64,000 nt of DNA from Labia minor (Eukaryota > Arthropoda > Insecta > Dermaptera > Spongiphoridae). This document shows positions 11,495 to 22,700 of the stretch, piece by piece. The position numbers were made by a program, and so were the translations under genes. Each line of letters begins with the position of its first letter. Position 1 is the first letter of the stretch. The stretch spans positions 72,035,267-72,099,266 of the forward strand of contig OY720346.1 in assembly GCA_963082975.1 (NCBI GenBank). The letters are read 5' to 3'. The notes under the pieces are model-generated. The model made no database searches. It was given only the letters and a program-made list of their open reading frames with translations, and was not told the DNA's origin.

Positions 11495-11640
11495 CAGTGG
11501 CGCAACCAGGGGGGGTTTTGGGGGTTAAAACCCCCCCCAGGAGAGAAAAAAAATAATAATTGCTGTATATTCAGTGGCGCAACCAGGGGGGGTTTTGGGG
11601 GTTAAAACCCCCAGGAGAGAAAAAAAAAATTGCTGTATAT
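11495..11640 (+). repeat. Tandemly duplicated hAT left terminus, 77 bp
   Basis: The first 77 bp of the element, including the whole inverted repeat and GGGGG/CCCCC stretches, are repeated at once from 11572. Only the outer copy abuts the target duplication. Confidence 0.9.
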
Positions 11641-12021
11641 TATGTTTTCAAATAGAAAAGAAAAAAAATTCTTAAAATATAACTTAGTGTATAATAAAAA
11701 AGTTTTTTTTTATTAATACATGTGGAAATTGATACCGAGGTCAAGGGATGTTTCGAGCTCCTCACTCCACTTCCTTATCCCTGGTTGTAAAATTTAACAG
11801 AGGGATAGCGGAAACGCAGGCCCTCACCCCCACAGGGCCTTTGGTGACGTCCAGGAGAAAGTCTCCCCCCTTCTCCACCACAACGGGTAGGGCATTTGTA
11901 AATAAACCATTTTATAGAAATTCGCAAACAAGAAGTTGCTCTATCGAGAACATTTACCCTAGACACCAATTCAACCCCTTCCACATTGCTACATACATTA
12001 ATTGCTAATTTCATAAAGATT

Positions 12022-12232
12022 ATGAAGCGAAGACTAATTTCAGATTTTTTTCAAAATAAGAAAAACTAGAAAGGTAAGATTTAAAATTTTTTTTTAAATT
12101 AGTGAATTAATTCTTAAATACTTTTCCATTTAAGAATTAGATAGTGAAGCTGGACCTTCAGAAACAACAGATTGTGTTAATAGCAATAGCGAAGAAGACA
12201 ATAAAGAAATAGTTGATTTCACAACTGAAAAG
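12022..12232 (+). pseudogene. First two exons of a hAT transposase
   Basis: An ATG at 12022 opens MKRRLISDFFQNKKN, then a stop at 12067 and a donor (GAAAG|GTAAG) at 12073/12074. A 61-bp intron ends in TTTAAG at 12134. The second exon (12135-12232) continues in the correct phase as ELDSEAGPSETTDCVNSNSE and ends at a donor, AAAAG|GTTAAT. A short basic start with ISDFF followed by an acidic Ser-rich linker is typical of the N-terminus of ZMYM/52-kDa-repressor-like hAT transposases. The zinc finger and catalytic domain are absent. Confidence 0.7.
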
Positions 12233-13229
12233 GTTAATTTTTTTTATTTGTTTATATATATTAACCCATTTGTAGAGCCAGCGTTCCCAAATGGGAACAT
12301 TTATTTTTATACACCAAAAACCCTTTCAAAAATATTTTTTTCTATATTTATCTACATGGTCACCAATGGGTTAAAATCGAATTTCATTTTTTCACGTAGC
12401 CAGGGAAGAGGCAGGGGGGGATTCGGGGGAGCTTCAGTTCCCACACATAAAATCTATTTTTTTCTAAATTTTCTTAAGTTTAATTTTTTCAAATTATCCT
12501 ACCACTACGGGCGGACGAAAAGCTTTCGACATCTTAAAGTAGTTTATTATAAATAACTCCTTTATTATTAAGTTTAGGTAAAAATGAATATAATGAAACT
12601 TTTAGTAAATGCGATTTCCTATAAATTTAATACGATAGTATGATAATTCTCATAAAAATCGGAATTTATAAAGAAATTTAATAAAATGTGTTTTGACACC
12701 TCTTTAAACTAGCATTACTTATGGTCCCATCTTGTCCAAAAACAATCCAATCCCCGCCCATCATTCCAAAAAAAACATCTAAATATCAAATCCCAAGATA
12801 ATATCTCATTTCGTTTAGACTTAATTTTGGTAACGAACGGCCGGCCGGATCAAAATTTTTTTTTGCAAGTTTGGATTCAGAACCGTCTGAAAAGTGGAAA
12901 TCTCGAAGAATCTCGGAGCAAAAATTTTCCGATCATCGTAAAAGCTATCCTTATTTCATGAGGAAAGCTAAAATGGTTTACTTATAGCTGGAAAAAAATA
13001 TTTTCTTTCTAAAACTGTGAATACGAGTAAATAAAATACAAAATTTGCCAGATTTTGTAAAATCAGTGTTTCATTTACAAAACTTTTTTAAATATTTAAT
13101 ATAAAAAAAAAAATTTTAATGAAAATTTGTCTTTGAGTGAGCCCGGGGGGGGGGGGGGGGCATAGGAAGGTGGAGCGGCTAGTCAAAACCCCCCCAGGAG
13201 CAAATTCTGGTTGCGCCACTGCCTGTTGA

Positions 13230-14265
13230 ATAATTTGTCTTTTGTATCCGAATCTCACCCGGAAATGGGAACGCAATCCACGATTTCACTTTTGGCAAAC
13301 AATCCCGCAGTTGATAGATTCCATCTCACACAAACATAAACTAAACATTCATGGATCACGAAATTTTCCAACACCCCACCCACTTACTTAAAAAAAAAAA
13401 TATTTAACTTAGTAGTAAAGTTATTTTTAAATTAAGATATCATTTTCGAAGTATTGTCGGTCGAAAAACGTTGTTCATTAACAGGCATGGACTAAAAAGG
13501 TTCCCTCTCTCTTCTTATTCATTTAATATTCATAATATATATATTTATAATAATATATATAAATTCATATAATATTTTTCTTACTTAATTATTAATTCAA
13601 GTAATGATAATGAATATATATATATATATATATATGAATATATGTATTTTATTTTTAATTCAATATTATATTTTTGCAAAGTTATATAATTAATCAGAAT
13701 AGTAAATCTAGTAATAAATTAACCTTGAACTTTCTTTTAACATTTTGCATTTGATATCATATGTATTAAATAATTTGATTTATTATTTTTATTATTATTA
13801 TTATTATTTATAGTTAAATATAATATAATAAATACTCCGCCCTCAGCTGGGTGTATTTTGAATCTTAATTTTAATGATTAACATTGGTTTTTAGAAAGTT
13901 GTCTTCTGTTTTTAAATGTCCTATGTCGATGACGTCATTCTGATATTTATATATGCCAATTAAAAGTTTAAATTGTGACCATATTGAGAATATGAATTCA
14001 AGTCATCAAGTCGACCAATTGTGACATCATTTCTGATATGCATGGTTAGTATTTATTCATCAAGAGGGGAGGGTAGTTAATTGGTATGTATGTTTACATA
14101 TCTATGTCTATGAAAAGAAATTGAATAATACTTGTTAAAGAGCATATGCCAGAAAGGAAACGAATAAATAAATAATGATTATTTTGAAAATAATCATTTT
14201 TTTTTTATATTTTGTTTATTACATTTTGTTGAGTGTAAAAGAATATTTTTTTTTTAAATAAATTA
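13230..14265. other. No gene recognised
   Basis: Contains AT microsatellites (13620-13640), ATT repeats (13785-13810) and moderately complex DNA at 13240-13390 and 13840-14070 without a recognisable frame. Confidence 0.5.
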
Positions 14266-14267
14266 TA

Positions 14268-15159
14268 CGAGGTGTGTTCGAAAAGTAAGGTAACTTTTCA
14301 AATTTCGCGGGCAATGTACTTTCGATTATCGATTTTTTTTTTGTTTTGTTATGTAGCTACACTCTTGTCGAACATCTGTACCAAGTTTCAAGTGTATAGC
14401 ATTTTTTTGTTTGGTTGTGAGAGGCGTAAAGGTTATAAGTGTTTTGCGTGCTCGGCGATTTTTTGGTATCGAAAAAAATGGATGAAAGGATTTGCATCAA
14501 ATTTTGTGAAAAAAATAAAATAAAGTGCTCCGAAACACTTAAAATGTTGACAGTGGCACACGGTGAAACTGTTCTGAGTAAAAAAAATGTTTACAAGTGG
14601 TGAACCAAGACCGAAAAAAGCACGCCAAGTTCGATCAAATGTCAAAGTTTTGCTCACTGTTTTCTTCGATTATCATGGCGTGGTGCATCAAGAGTTCTTA
14701 CCATATGGTCGTATGGTCAATAAACAGTATTATCGAGAAGCAATACGAAGAAAACGTCCAGAATTGTGGAAAAACAATTCATGGCTTTTAATAATGCCCC
14801 TGCTCACTCATCTTTGCTTGTGAGAGATTTTTTGGCCAAAAACACAACACCACAATCATGCCTCAACCACTATATTCACCGGATTTGGCCCCATGTGACT
14901 TTTTCTTGTTCTCAAAACTAAAGAGACCTATGAAAGGACGGAGATTTGCAACGATTGAGGAGATAAAGACTGCATCGCTGGAAGAACTCAAGGCTATAAA
15001 AGTGCTTATGAAAAGTGCTTTGAGGATTGGAAAAACCGTTGGCATAAGTGTATTGTATCTGAGGGGGATTACTTTGAAGGGGACAACATAAATGTTGATA
15101 AATAAATAAATATTTTTTCTTAAAAATACAAAGTCACCTTACTTTTCGAACACACCTCG
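14268..15159 (+). mobile_element. Mariner with clean ends, deleted to 892 bp
   Basis: Near-identical 28-bp inverted ends (CGAGGTGTGTTCGAAAAGTA...) sit exactly between TA target duplications (14266-14267, 15160-15161). The end sequence differs from the other mariners here (CGAGGTTTG..AAAAGGTGAA), so it is a separate subfamily. Confidence 0.95.
14478..15091 (+). pseudogene. Mariner transposase, deleted and frameshifted
   Basis: The start at 14478 reads MDERICIKFCEKNKIKCSET up to VYKW, after which a deletion removes the second helix-turn-helix and the first catalytic Asp. Coding resumes at GEPRPKKARQVRSNVKVLLT and shifts frame near 14785 and 14850. The third catalytic Asp is visible in YSPDLAPCDFF, and the C-terminal KRPMKGRRFATIEEIK block remains. 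Confidence 0.9.
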
Positions 15160-15257
15160 TATATCAATTCATTTTATTATACGTGTAGATTTTATTAACT
15201 TTTATTTTAGATTTAAATTGTTTTTTTTTTTTTTGAAATCGATTATATGTATAATAA

Positions 15258-15446
15258 AAAAACTTCTGACAGCGCCTATAACAGTTGCAGACTAAGCGGT
15301 GTAGAGGTAGTGTATGATCAGTACAAAAAAGGAGTCCGTTTTTGTTTATTTCAAGTAGAGAAAGTAGAGAAATTTCCTTACCAGGACTGAAACTTCAACA
15401 CATGACCACAAGGTTAAAAGATAAGCTAGTTAACGCTCATTTTTTA
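15258..15446 (-). mobile_element. tRNA-Lys-like SINE fragment
   Basis: The minus strand shows TAACTAGCTTATCTTTTAAC and GTTGAAGTTTCAGTCC, matching the order of A box, anticodon arm (CTTTTAA) and B box of a tRNA-Lys. The body towards 15258 is short, with no clear tail or target duplication. Confidence 0.5.
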
Positions 15447-15942
15447 AAATGGTGTTTATTATGTTAGAATAATCACAATTTTGTACATATAATCGCTAAA
15501 CACTTGAGAATTTGAACTTAATTTCTAATTTGAGATTAACATTAAGATATAGTTGTTGTTTAACTTATATGTTTGTTGTTCTCGAGACTACATGGTATCT
15601 TTCGATTATCTAACATAACAATAAATTTATTAAACATAATTAATGGTCTTGGAAATATAAAGTTACATTAACTACAGGCCCTCTCCCATTCTTATCACAG
15701 GCAATCTTTATCGGCCATGAGAACTTCTAATAACTTCTCTACTATTATTATAGTTTGGGATTTAATTTGTCAAAAAATATATTTTATTCAGCTTATTTTA
15801 ATTTTAGTTTTTTTTGAAATTTTTAATACTAAATATATTTTTTAATTAATCCATCTAACGGAAATTCAATATTCTTCAATTTTTTAGTTTATACTTGTAA
15901 GTAAATTTATTTTCACAATATATATGTATATGTATATACACA

Positions 15943-16720
15943 CGAGGTTTGTACAAATTATTTCGAAAAGTATTTATTTATTCATCAATATTCATTTTGT
16001 CCCCTTCAAAGTAATTCACTTAAGATATAATGCACTTATGCCAACGGCTCTTCCAATTGTCCAAGCACCTCTGAAATGCGCTTGTCGGTATGACTTGATC
16101 TTCGATTCCGACTTTATTTCATCAATTGAGGCAAAATGCTTTCATTTCATTGGTCTCTTCAGTTTTGGGAATAGGAAAAAGTCATTGTGAGCCAAATCTG
16201 GTGAATCCATGATTTGTTTTTTCCCAACTTCGAACGTTTAAGCCGTATTATTTCACCCAAACGTTGCCTAACTTCCTTATAGTTTTCCTTATTAACAGTA
16301 AGGCCTGTTGGCAAGAACTCATGATGCATCATGCCATTGTAATCAAAGAAAACACTGAGCAAAACCTTCACATTTGATCGAACTTGGTGTGCTTTTTTTG
16401 GACCCTTCTACTACTTATAAACATTTTTTTTGAGACAAAGTAGACTGGCTTAATGCCACAATCAACAAGTGCGTTGGAGCACTTTATTCCATATTTAATC
16501 CAAAATTTAATACAGATTTTATGATACATTTTTTTTTAAATAAAAAGTCGAAGATAACACAAAGTGTGACTTTTTCAGTTGTCTAAAACAAACTACTAAT
16601 CCAAAATGGCTGATAATTTCAACATATGAGAAACATATGTGTACCAACATAACAAAAAAAAATTCAACAATCAAAGCCCGCGAAAATTCAAAATTCACCT
16701 GTTCTTTTTAACCAACCTCG
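15943..16720 (-). mobile_element. Mariner, deleted, minus strand
   Basis: Ends ACGAGGTTTGTACAAATTAT and AACCAACCTCG are diverged mariner termini. The coding part again joins the VYK(W) codons directly to GPKKA..., as in the 9963 copy, and retains VFFDYNGMMHHEFLPTGLTV; a second deletion removes the region around catalytic Asp 2 and 3. Confidence 0.9.
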
Positions 16721-17474
16721 TATATAGGAAATCTGAAGAATGATATTTATTTATTTAATTTTAATTATATTTCACAATTTTAACTCAGTTTCGTATGCCA
16801 AATTGTTTTCGGTCTTGTTCAATTAATTAAACAGGAGAATCATCTATGAGAGTCAAATTGAATTTGAATGTTTATATGGTTAAATGGGTACCATCACTCA
16901 AGAAGTACTCCCCTTCATGAAGAAATTGAGATCAAGGACGTTTAAAATAATATTAATATAAAATAACAAATGGAAATAAAAACACTTTTATAGAGCATCT
17001 TTATTATTAGATTAAGAAGGGTATTCACGAGTGAATGTTTATAAAATAACGCTTGTAGACTTCTCAACCTTCATTCAATGTTTTAGCTACCAATAGACAG
17101 AGAGAGATATATAATTAATTATCAATGTATATATGTATGAAATGTCTAAAATATTATGAAGTTAGCTACAAATTTAGAATTTTACAATTTACACAATTTT
17201 TATAGAATTTAAAATAAAAATAAATTTGAAATACACAAAATATTCTAATTTTTGATATTAATATTATTTTTTATCATAAAAGAGAATTTATCAAACATAA
17301 TAAACATAAAAAGAATCCTATCAAAATTATTAATTTGTTACTAACTTCATTTTATTTCTATCTCGTCGTATTTTATATAACTTATAACTTTATAATAATA
17401 TAATTACTAATTAATAATTAATAAATAATATTATTATTATTAATTATTAATAAATTAATTAATTCTTAACACTA

Positions 17475-17735
17475 TAACGTAAAATTATAAACCGAGCGAA
17501 ATTTCTGTCAAGACTAAAAATTAGGACATATAAAAAATATAAATAAACATTTTAATAACAAAAAATGAAAGCTTGGGCGTCAAACATGCAGGAAAAATTC
17601 TACTTCAAATAGACATAGTTATCAAGTATAGTGGAAAAAGAAAAAACAACAGAAAGATTTGCGCATATACAATGAAATGTCCTTCGTATTCTTTTTCTTT
17701 TCCTGTATGGTTAGCGTCTACCTTTTCATTTTTAA
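17475..17735 (+). repeat. Family E inverted-repeat core, copy 1
   Basis: Related to 31745-32196. Inner arms around TGAAAGC..CAAACATGCAGGAAAA and TTTTCCTGTATGGTTAGCG are partly complementary. The outer 100-bp arms of copy 2 are absent. The short open frames here are not genes. Confidence 0.65.
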
Positions 17736-17841
17736 CTATCACACCAGAGATAGTATTGCGGTCACGAAAATTTTCGATGTTGAGATTTTGATGTTTTTAT
17801 ACGTTTTGAAGGTTCCTGAATCATTTTCACTAAGGTTGAGA

Positions 17842-17877
<36 letters not shown>

Positions 17878-18332
17878 GACAAGATTACTCAAAAACGGTT
17901 TGAGCTAGAGTCATGAATTTTGGTACATGGGCATTATTCAAAATTCGTAGTTTTCTATCAACTTTTGAGAAATGTAGCTCAGCCGGAAGAGCGTTTTGAT
18001 TTTTTTTTCCTCTAAAGTTTCCGTAAAAATAAAGATATATGTTTGATAATTTTTCACATGATTAAAAATTGTGTAAAACTGTTATACCTATATAAAATTT
18101 CAGCTTGATTGAATTGCTGATAGTACCAGAATTAATTTTTTAACACTGCAAATCTCACGCGCCAACACGTGACGTGGTGCCAACAACAAAGAGCGAAACC
18201 CGCGCTGGTTTAATAAATATTATTTATTGATTTTAATTTATAATTTAATTAATTAAATTAAATTTAAATATAATATATGTTATTTAATCCAATTCAAATT
18301 GCGAGATAGTCGAGTGGAGACACTTCAGCTTA
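17735..18332 (+). mobile_element. Family A element, copy 1
   Basis: Starts with the hairpin ACTATC..GAGATAGT, then a conserved block, a (GT)n tract, CGGTTTGAGCTAGAGTCATG, a TCACGCGCCAACACGTGACG block, and ends with GCGAGATAGTCGAGTGGAGA plus the terminal hairpin (GGAGACACTTC here). The ten-base motif ACTATCTCGC and its complement near the other end are the subterminal inverted repeats. I infer a Helentron-associated non-autonomous element. Confidence 0.8.
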
Positions 18333-18445
18333 TTAAAATTTTGTTTTGTTATTATTAAATATTGATAAAAAATTAAAAAAAAAATATATACGACGATTTG
18401 AGTGTGAATAAAATTATTAATTTTATATTTCAACATTTCTTATAA

Positions 18446-19016
18446 ACTATTATTACTAATCAATCTCGTGCGGATAGAAGACGCCTGTTCCTCTAAGAAG
18501 AGTTTTATGTCGCCGGGAACGACTTTTGTAGTTATAATTTTGAAAGTATTTTGAATTTATTACTGATTCAAATTTATTGAAAAGTTAATACATAATTAAT
18601 TAATTACTTTGTTAAAGAACGATGAAAAATTAATTAATGAATGTGGATTGTTGGTTGTAACTGCATGCGTTCTTATGTAGTGGATGGACGCTCGTGTGTG
18701 GGTGGCTAAAAATATCCAACCGGCGCTCTGGACTAATTTTGCAGAGGAGACACATCGCGCCTACGTTTCACACCCACACACTTAAAAGAACATCCCTAAG
18801 TAGTTATTGAATGCATGTTCTTTCTATTTAAATAATTAAGAAAAAAAAGTAAAACCATCAGATAATATTTCAAATATCCAATGTACCATTTAACATTAAT
18901 AAATCATTATATTATACAAATGGGAAGGTTGAAAGTAGAGGTAGGATATTATTTATTTATTTTTTTTCCTTTCTATTCAATATTAATAATCAATTTAAAT
19001 CTAAAATTTATATAAA
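18446..19016. other. Unassigned spacer between inverted A copies
   Basis: Moderately complex DNA at 18470-18520 and 18660-18800 with GTGTGTGGGTGG and CACACCCACACAC in opposite orientations. No frame recognised. Confidence 0.4.
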
Positions 19017-19483
19017 AATTAGCTGGAGTGTCTCCACTCGACCATCTCGCAAATTTGAATTGGATTAAATAACATAATATATTATATTTAAATTAAATTA
19101 AATTAATTATTAATTTTAAATTAAAATTATAAAATAATATTTATTAAACCAGGCGCATGTTTGGATCTTTGTTGATGGCACCACGTCATGTGTTCGTGCG
19201 TGAGATTTGAAGTGTTAAAAAATTAATTCCGGTACTTTCAGCAATTCAATCAAGCTGAAATTTTATATATAGCAGTTTTATACAATTTATAATCATGTGA
19301 AAAACTATCAAACATATATCTTTATTTTTACGGTTACTTTAGAGGAAAAAAAATCAAAACGTGGTAGGTAATGACCCTCTTCCGGTTGAGCTACATTTCT
19401 CAAAAGTTGATAGAAAACTACGAATAATGCCCATGTACCTAATTTCATCATTCTAGCTCAAACCGTTTTTGAGTAATCTTGTC

Positions 19484-19519
<36 letters not shown>

Positions 19520-19628
19520 TTTTTCTCAACCTTAGTGAAAATGATTCAGGAACCTTCAAAACGTATAAAAACATCAAAATCTCAAAATCGAAAATTTTCG
19601 TCAACGCAATACTATCTCTGGCGAGATC
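19017..19628 (-). mobile_element. Family A element, copy 2
   Basis: Inverted relative to copy 1. It starts at the 3' hairpin (GGAGTGTCTCC, 19024) and runs through the CACGTC block, a (CA)n tract and the CTATCTCTGGCGAGAT hairpin. Nearly full length. Confidence 0.85.
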
Positions 19629-20007
19629 ATTAATAATAATACAATTTATTATAATAAAATTGGTAAAATATTAATTTAGAATTTTTATTATATTTATTAT
19701 ATTTTTTATAGTTTAATAGGTATTTTTTTATGAATTAAAAAAGTCCAAACATTTTAATTTATTTTTGAGAAATTTTATATACAAAATGCCTACATAATAT
19801 AGTATCAGGCTCGGTTCTTCTTTCATACAAATTATCTTTTAAATAATGAATGTAATGCATGCTTGTCTAAAGTGCGGCCCAAATCCCTTTGAATATATGA
19901 AAATATTTAAATTTGCTCATACAACCATACAACCAACGATTACATAACCATAGTTAATAGCGCAATTTTTAGAATCAAAATCTCATATTATTTTTGTTTT
20001 AGTGATA

Positions 20008-20060
20008 GGGGGCCAACGACTGCCTCGGGGCCAACGACTGCCTCGGGGCCAACGACTATA
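20008..20060. repeat. 18-bp GC-rich tandem repeat, three copies
   Basis: GGGGCCAACGACTGCCTC is repeated three times, the last copy partial. It is part of the inferred left terminus of the element at 20000-20751. Confidence 0.9.
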
Positions 20061-20135
20061 TACTTTACCCTCCATAATTCAAATAAAAAAATCAAAATAA
20101 AAAGAAGTTATTTTATTTTAATAAAACTATATATA

Positions 20136-20248
20136 CAATAAAAGCTCTCTGTAAGGACATTCTCAAAACACTGTAAAAAGCAATGTTTATTGTGAATTAA
20201 AATGAATGAAGTAACTATTAGACGTGTCCTTATAGAGAGGTTTTACTG
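20136..20248. mobile_element. pogo/Tigger-like MITE, 113 bp
   Basis: Imperfect inverted ends (CAATAAAAGCTCTCTGTAAG and the complement of TTATAGAGAGGTTTTACTG) lie between TA dinucleotides (20134-20135 and 20249-20250). CAGTAAAACCTC-type ends are characteristic of pogo/Tigger elements. No coding capacity. Confidence 0.75.
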
Positions 20249-20363
20249 TAGTTAATTTTATTTCCATTGGTGAAAAAATATTTATGTGCGGCATAGTATA
20301 TTGTTTTTTTATTTTGCAATGTGTCCCTCGAATGGTCATAATTTAGACACCCATGATGTAATG

Positions 20364-20654
20364 TAGTGATTCTCAACCTGGGCGATATCGCCCTCTGGGG
20401 CCGATTTTTTGACTATACGATTTTGGGGGGCGATAAGTTATTTTTGGGGGGGCGAAATCATTTTCAACTCTAAAATAAGTTAAGATGATTTGCGAACAGG
20501 CTTTTTCCCGCTTTTTTCAATTTTTATTCAATATGGTTCTAAAAAAAAAGGTAAGATGATTTTGAATTTTTATCTGTTAAAATGTATAGGGGGCCAAATT
20601 ATGAAGCCAGCCTTACGAAGTGGTCGTTTGGTCCAAAAATATTGAGAAACACTA
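20364..20654. mobile_element. hAT MITE, 291 bp
   Basis: Ends TAGTGATTCTCAACC and TTGAGAAACACTA are inverted repeats of the CAGTGATTCTCAACC type. The flanks ATGTAATG and ATATAATG (7 of 8 identical) fit an nnnTAnnn duplication. The inside is G-rich on the left and non-coding. Confidence 0.8.
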
Positions 20655-21209
20655 ATATAATGTATTAAAATATTTTATTTTTAAATCGGAGTCCCCCAAA
20701 ATTTGGCTCCCCGAGTAGTCGCCAGGCTTGCCTGGCCCTTTATCAGGCGCTGTATAGTATATGTATATCTGAGCATCGAATTTATTAAATTATTTTTTAC
20801 TTTTTTATTTTGGCGTCTGAGCCCATCTATCAAATATAATCCTATACATTTTATTCATTTTTTTAAAACTTATTTAACTTATTTATTTAATTTATTTATT
20901 TTATTTATTTATTTAGAATTGTTCGATTTTGTAATAGAACAAGGAAGAGGTGATTTCATTTGGAGGACAAATGAGGTATGTATATTTGATAACCGATAGA
21001 AAATAAAATAAATATATTGTTTTATCATCCAATCACATATAATAATTATAATTAAATAAAAGACACAAATTTAAATAATACAAAGAAGTATATACATCAA
21101 ATGCAAATATTTGAATGAAATGAAAAAAAAATTAATTAATTTAAATTATATTATATTTAATATTTTCTGAAAAAAAATAATTAAAAATAGAGATATAGAT
21201 AACGATATA

Positions 21210-22040
21210 TATCTTTGTCTTACGCCTGTTATCATGCAGTAAAGGGGCTTATCTCGTCAAAATTATTATCAAAGGGGATTAAAATTAAAATATATAAAAC
21301 ATTTATTTTTCCGGTTGTATTATATGGATGTGAGGCATGGTCTATGACCTTAGGTAACGAGAGTAGATTTAGAGTATTTGAGAATAGGATTCTGCGAAGA
21401 AGTTATGGGCCAAAAATAGATGAGGTCACTGGAAATGACGGAGACTACATAACAAGGAATTGCTTGACTTCTATGCATCTCCAGACATAGTTAGGATTAT
21501 AAAATCGAGAAGGCTGAGATGTGCAAGGCATGTGGCTAGAATGGGAGAAGAAAGAATGGCGAAAAATCTAATATTGGAGATTGTGAAAAGTTCGCTTGGA
21601 AGACCAAGGACTCGGTGGGTTGGCAATGTAGGAAAGGATGTGAGGGAGATGGGAGAGAGTTGAAGTTGGATGGTTGTGGCTCAGGATGAAATGTGATTGC
21701 TGCGGCCAAGAACTTTCGAGTTCCATAGAGTCAAAGATAAGATAGATATGTCTTACAACTTATAACAGAATTGAGAAGTGTAGATTCGTTGACAACCCTT
21801 CTTCTTTATATTATTAAGAATATATCAAAAAATAAAATTTTTTATTTGATGTTAAATATTCTAATTTATTAATTTGTTGAATATTTTTTTTTTAATCAGA
21901 AAAATGTTTTTGCACAATGAAAAAATTGCAAGAACTTTAGCCTTAATAGAGGATATTCGAATAATTCATTATAAATAAACAGAAGGGTTGTCAACGAAGC
22001 TTGATCTATACTTAACGAAGCTGTTGTAAGACAAAGAAAA
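21210..22040. repeat. Fold-back element interrupted by a LINE
   Basis: CTTTGTCTTACAAC...GTTGACAACCCTTC on the left (21213-21223 joined to 21757-21810) is the inverted partner of GAAGGGTTGTCAACGAAG...GTTGTAAGACAAAG at 21975-22036. The LINE at 21224-21748 sits in the left arm. Confidence 0.75.
21224..21748 (+). mobile_element. 5'-truncated LINE with 8-bp target duplication
   Basis: The insert is flanked by TGTCTTAC on both sides (21216-21223 and 21749-21756). It encodes the C-terminal end of an endonuclease-reverse transcriptase: GIKIKIYKTFIFPVVLYGCE, FRVFENRILRRSYGPK, then after a frame change LDFYASPDIVRIIKSRRLR and GRPRTRWVGNV. The motifs match RTE/BovB-like retrotransposases common in insects. 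The 3' tail is AGATAAGATAGATA rather than poly(A). Severe 5' truncation is normal for target-primed reverse transcription. It cannot be active. Confidence 0.88.
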
Positions 22041-22080
22041 TATAATTTTTTGTGTAATTTTTATATTTTTTTGCCATTTT

Positions 22081-22557
22081 TACTATCTCGTGTGTATGTG
22101 AATGTGTGTATGTATGTAGACAAGATTACGCAAAAACGGTTTGAGCTAGAATCATGAAACTTGGTACATGGGCATTATTCCAAATTTGTTGTTTTCTATC
22201 AACTTTTGAGAATTGTAGCTCAACCGGAAGAGTTACCTATAATGTTCTGATTTTTTTTCCTCTAAAGTGCCCGTAAAAATAAAGATATATGTTTGATAGT
22301 TTTTCACATGATTAAAAATTGTATAAAACTGCTATATATAGAATTTCATTTTGATTGAAAGTACCAGAATTAATTTTTTAACACTGCAAATCTCACGTGG
22401 TGCTATCAACAAAGAGCCAAACATGCGCTGATTTCATAAATATTATTTATTAATTTTAATTTATAATTTATAATTAATCAAATTTAATTTAAATATAATA
22501 TATTATGTTATTTAATCCAATTCAAATTTCGAGATAGTCGAGTGGAGACACTCCAGT
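22081..22557 (+). mobile_element. Family A element, copy 3 (5' deleted)
   Basis: ACTATCTCG at the left end joins directly to the (GT)n tract, removing about 90 bases of the 5' block. The remainder, up to GAGTGGAGACACTCCAG, is full. Confidence 0.85.
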
Positions 22558-22629
22558 TAATTCTTACAATTTGTTTTTAATTTGAAGTAAATTTGTATAG
22601 TCTTGTATGAAAGGGTGCCAAATTTTGTT

Positions 22630-22700
22630 TTATCAAAGGCCTTAAAACCCTAGAACCGGCCCTGGGTGAAGCATGGCATAAAAAAGATTGGGAAACGCTG
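22630..22700. mobile_element. Two orphan hAT right termini
   Basis: TAGAACCGGCCCTG (ending 22664) and TTGGGAAACGCTG (ending 22700) look like the ends of two different hAT elements (CAGGGCCGGTTCTAG and CAGCGTTTCCCAA on the other strand). No matching left ends are visible. Confidence 0.4.

Larger units (their letters stand above)
11495..13221 (+). mobile_element. Deleted hAT with 8-bp target duplication
   Basis: Inverted ends CAGTGGCGCAACCAG on both sides and a perfect target duplication, CCTGTTGA (11487-11494 and 13222-13229), define a 1727-bp hAT. Both ends have long G or C runs, including 16 consecutive G at 13145-13160. It keeps the first exons of its transposase and has lost the catalytic part. 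The left end is duplicated. Confidence 0.93.
17118..18445 (+). mobile_element. Family F copy 2, interrupted by E and A repeats
   Basis: Bases 17118-17352 and 18338-18445 are consecutive parts of family F (compare 8891-9244). The interruption carries half of a family E element and family A copy 1, giving a nested insertion history: F first, then the insert. Confidence 0.75.
20000..20751 (+). mobile_element. Candidate hAT remnant with two nested MITEs
   Basis: TGATAGGGGGCCAACGACTG near 20003 matches, inverted, the right-hand sequence ending TTTATCAGGCGCTG (20751), with a shared CTCGGGG. The right copy contains an extra hairpin, GCCAGGC-TT-GCCTGGC (20721-20736). No target duplication was found. 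Inside lie a pogo-like MITE and a hAT MITE. Confidence 0.45.

Noticed and set aside
11748..12014. Opposite open frames of 86 and 79 codons
   Set aside because: They cover the 5' untranslated part of a deleted hAT; no family motif, and the real exons start at 12022.
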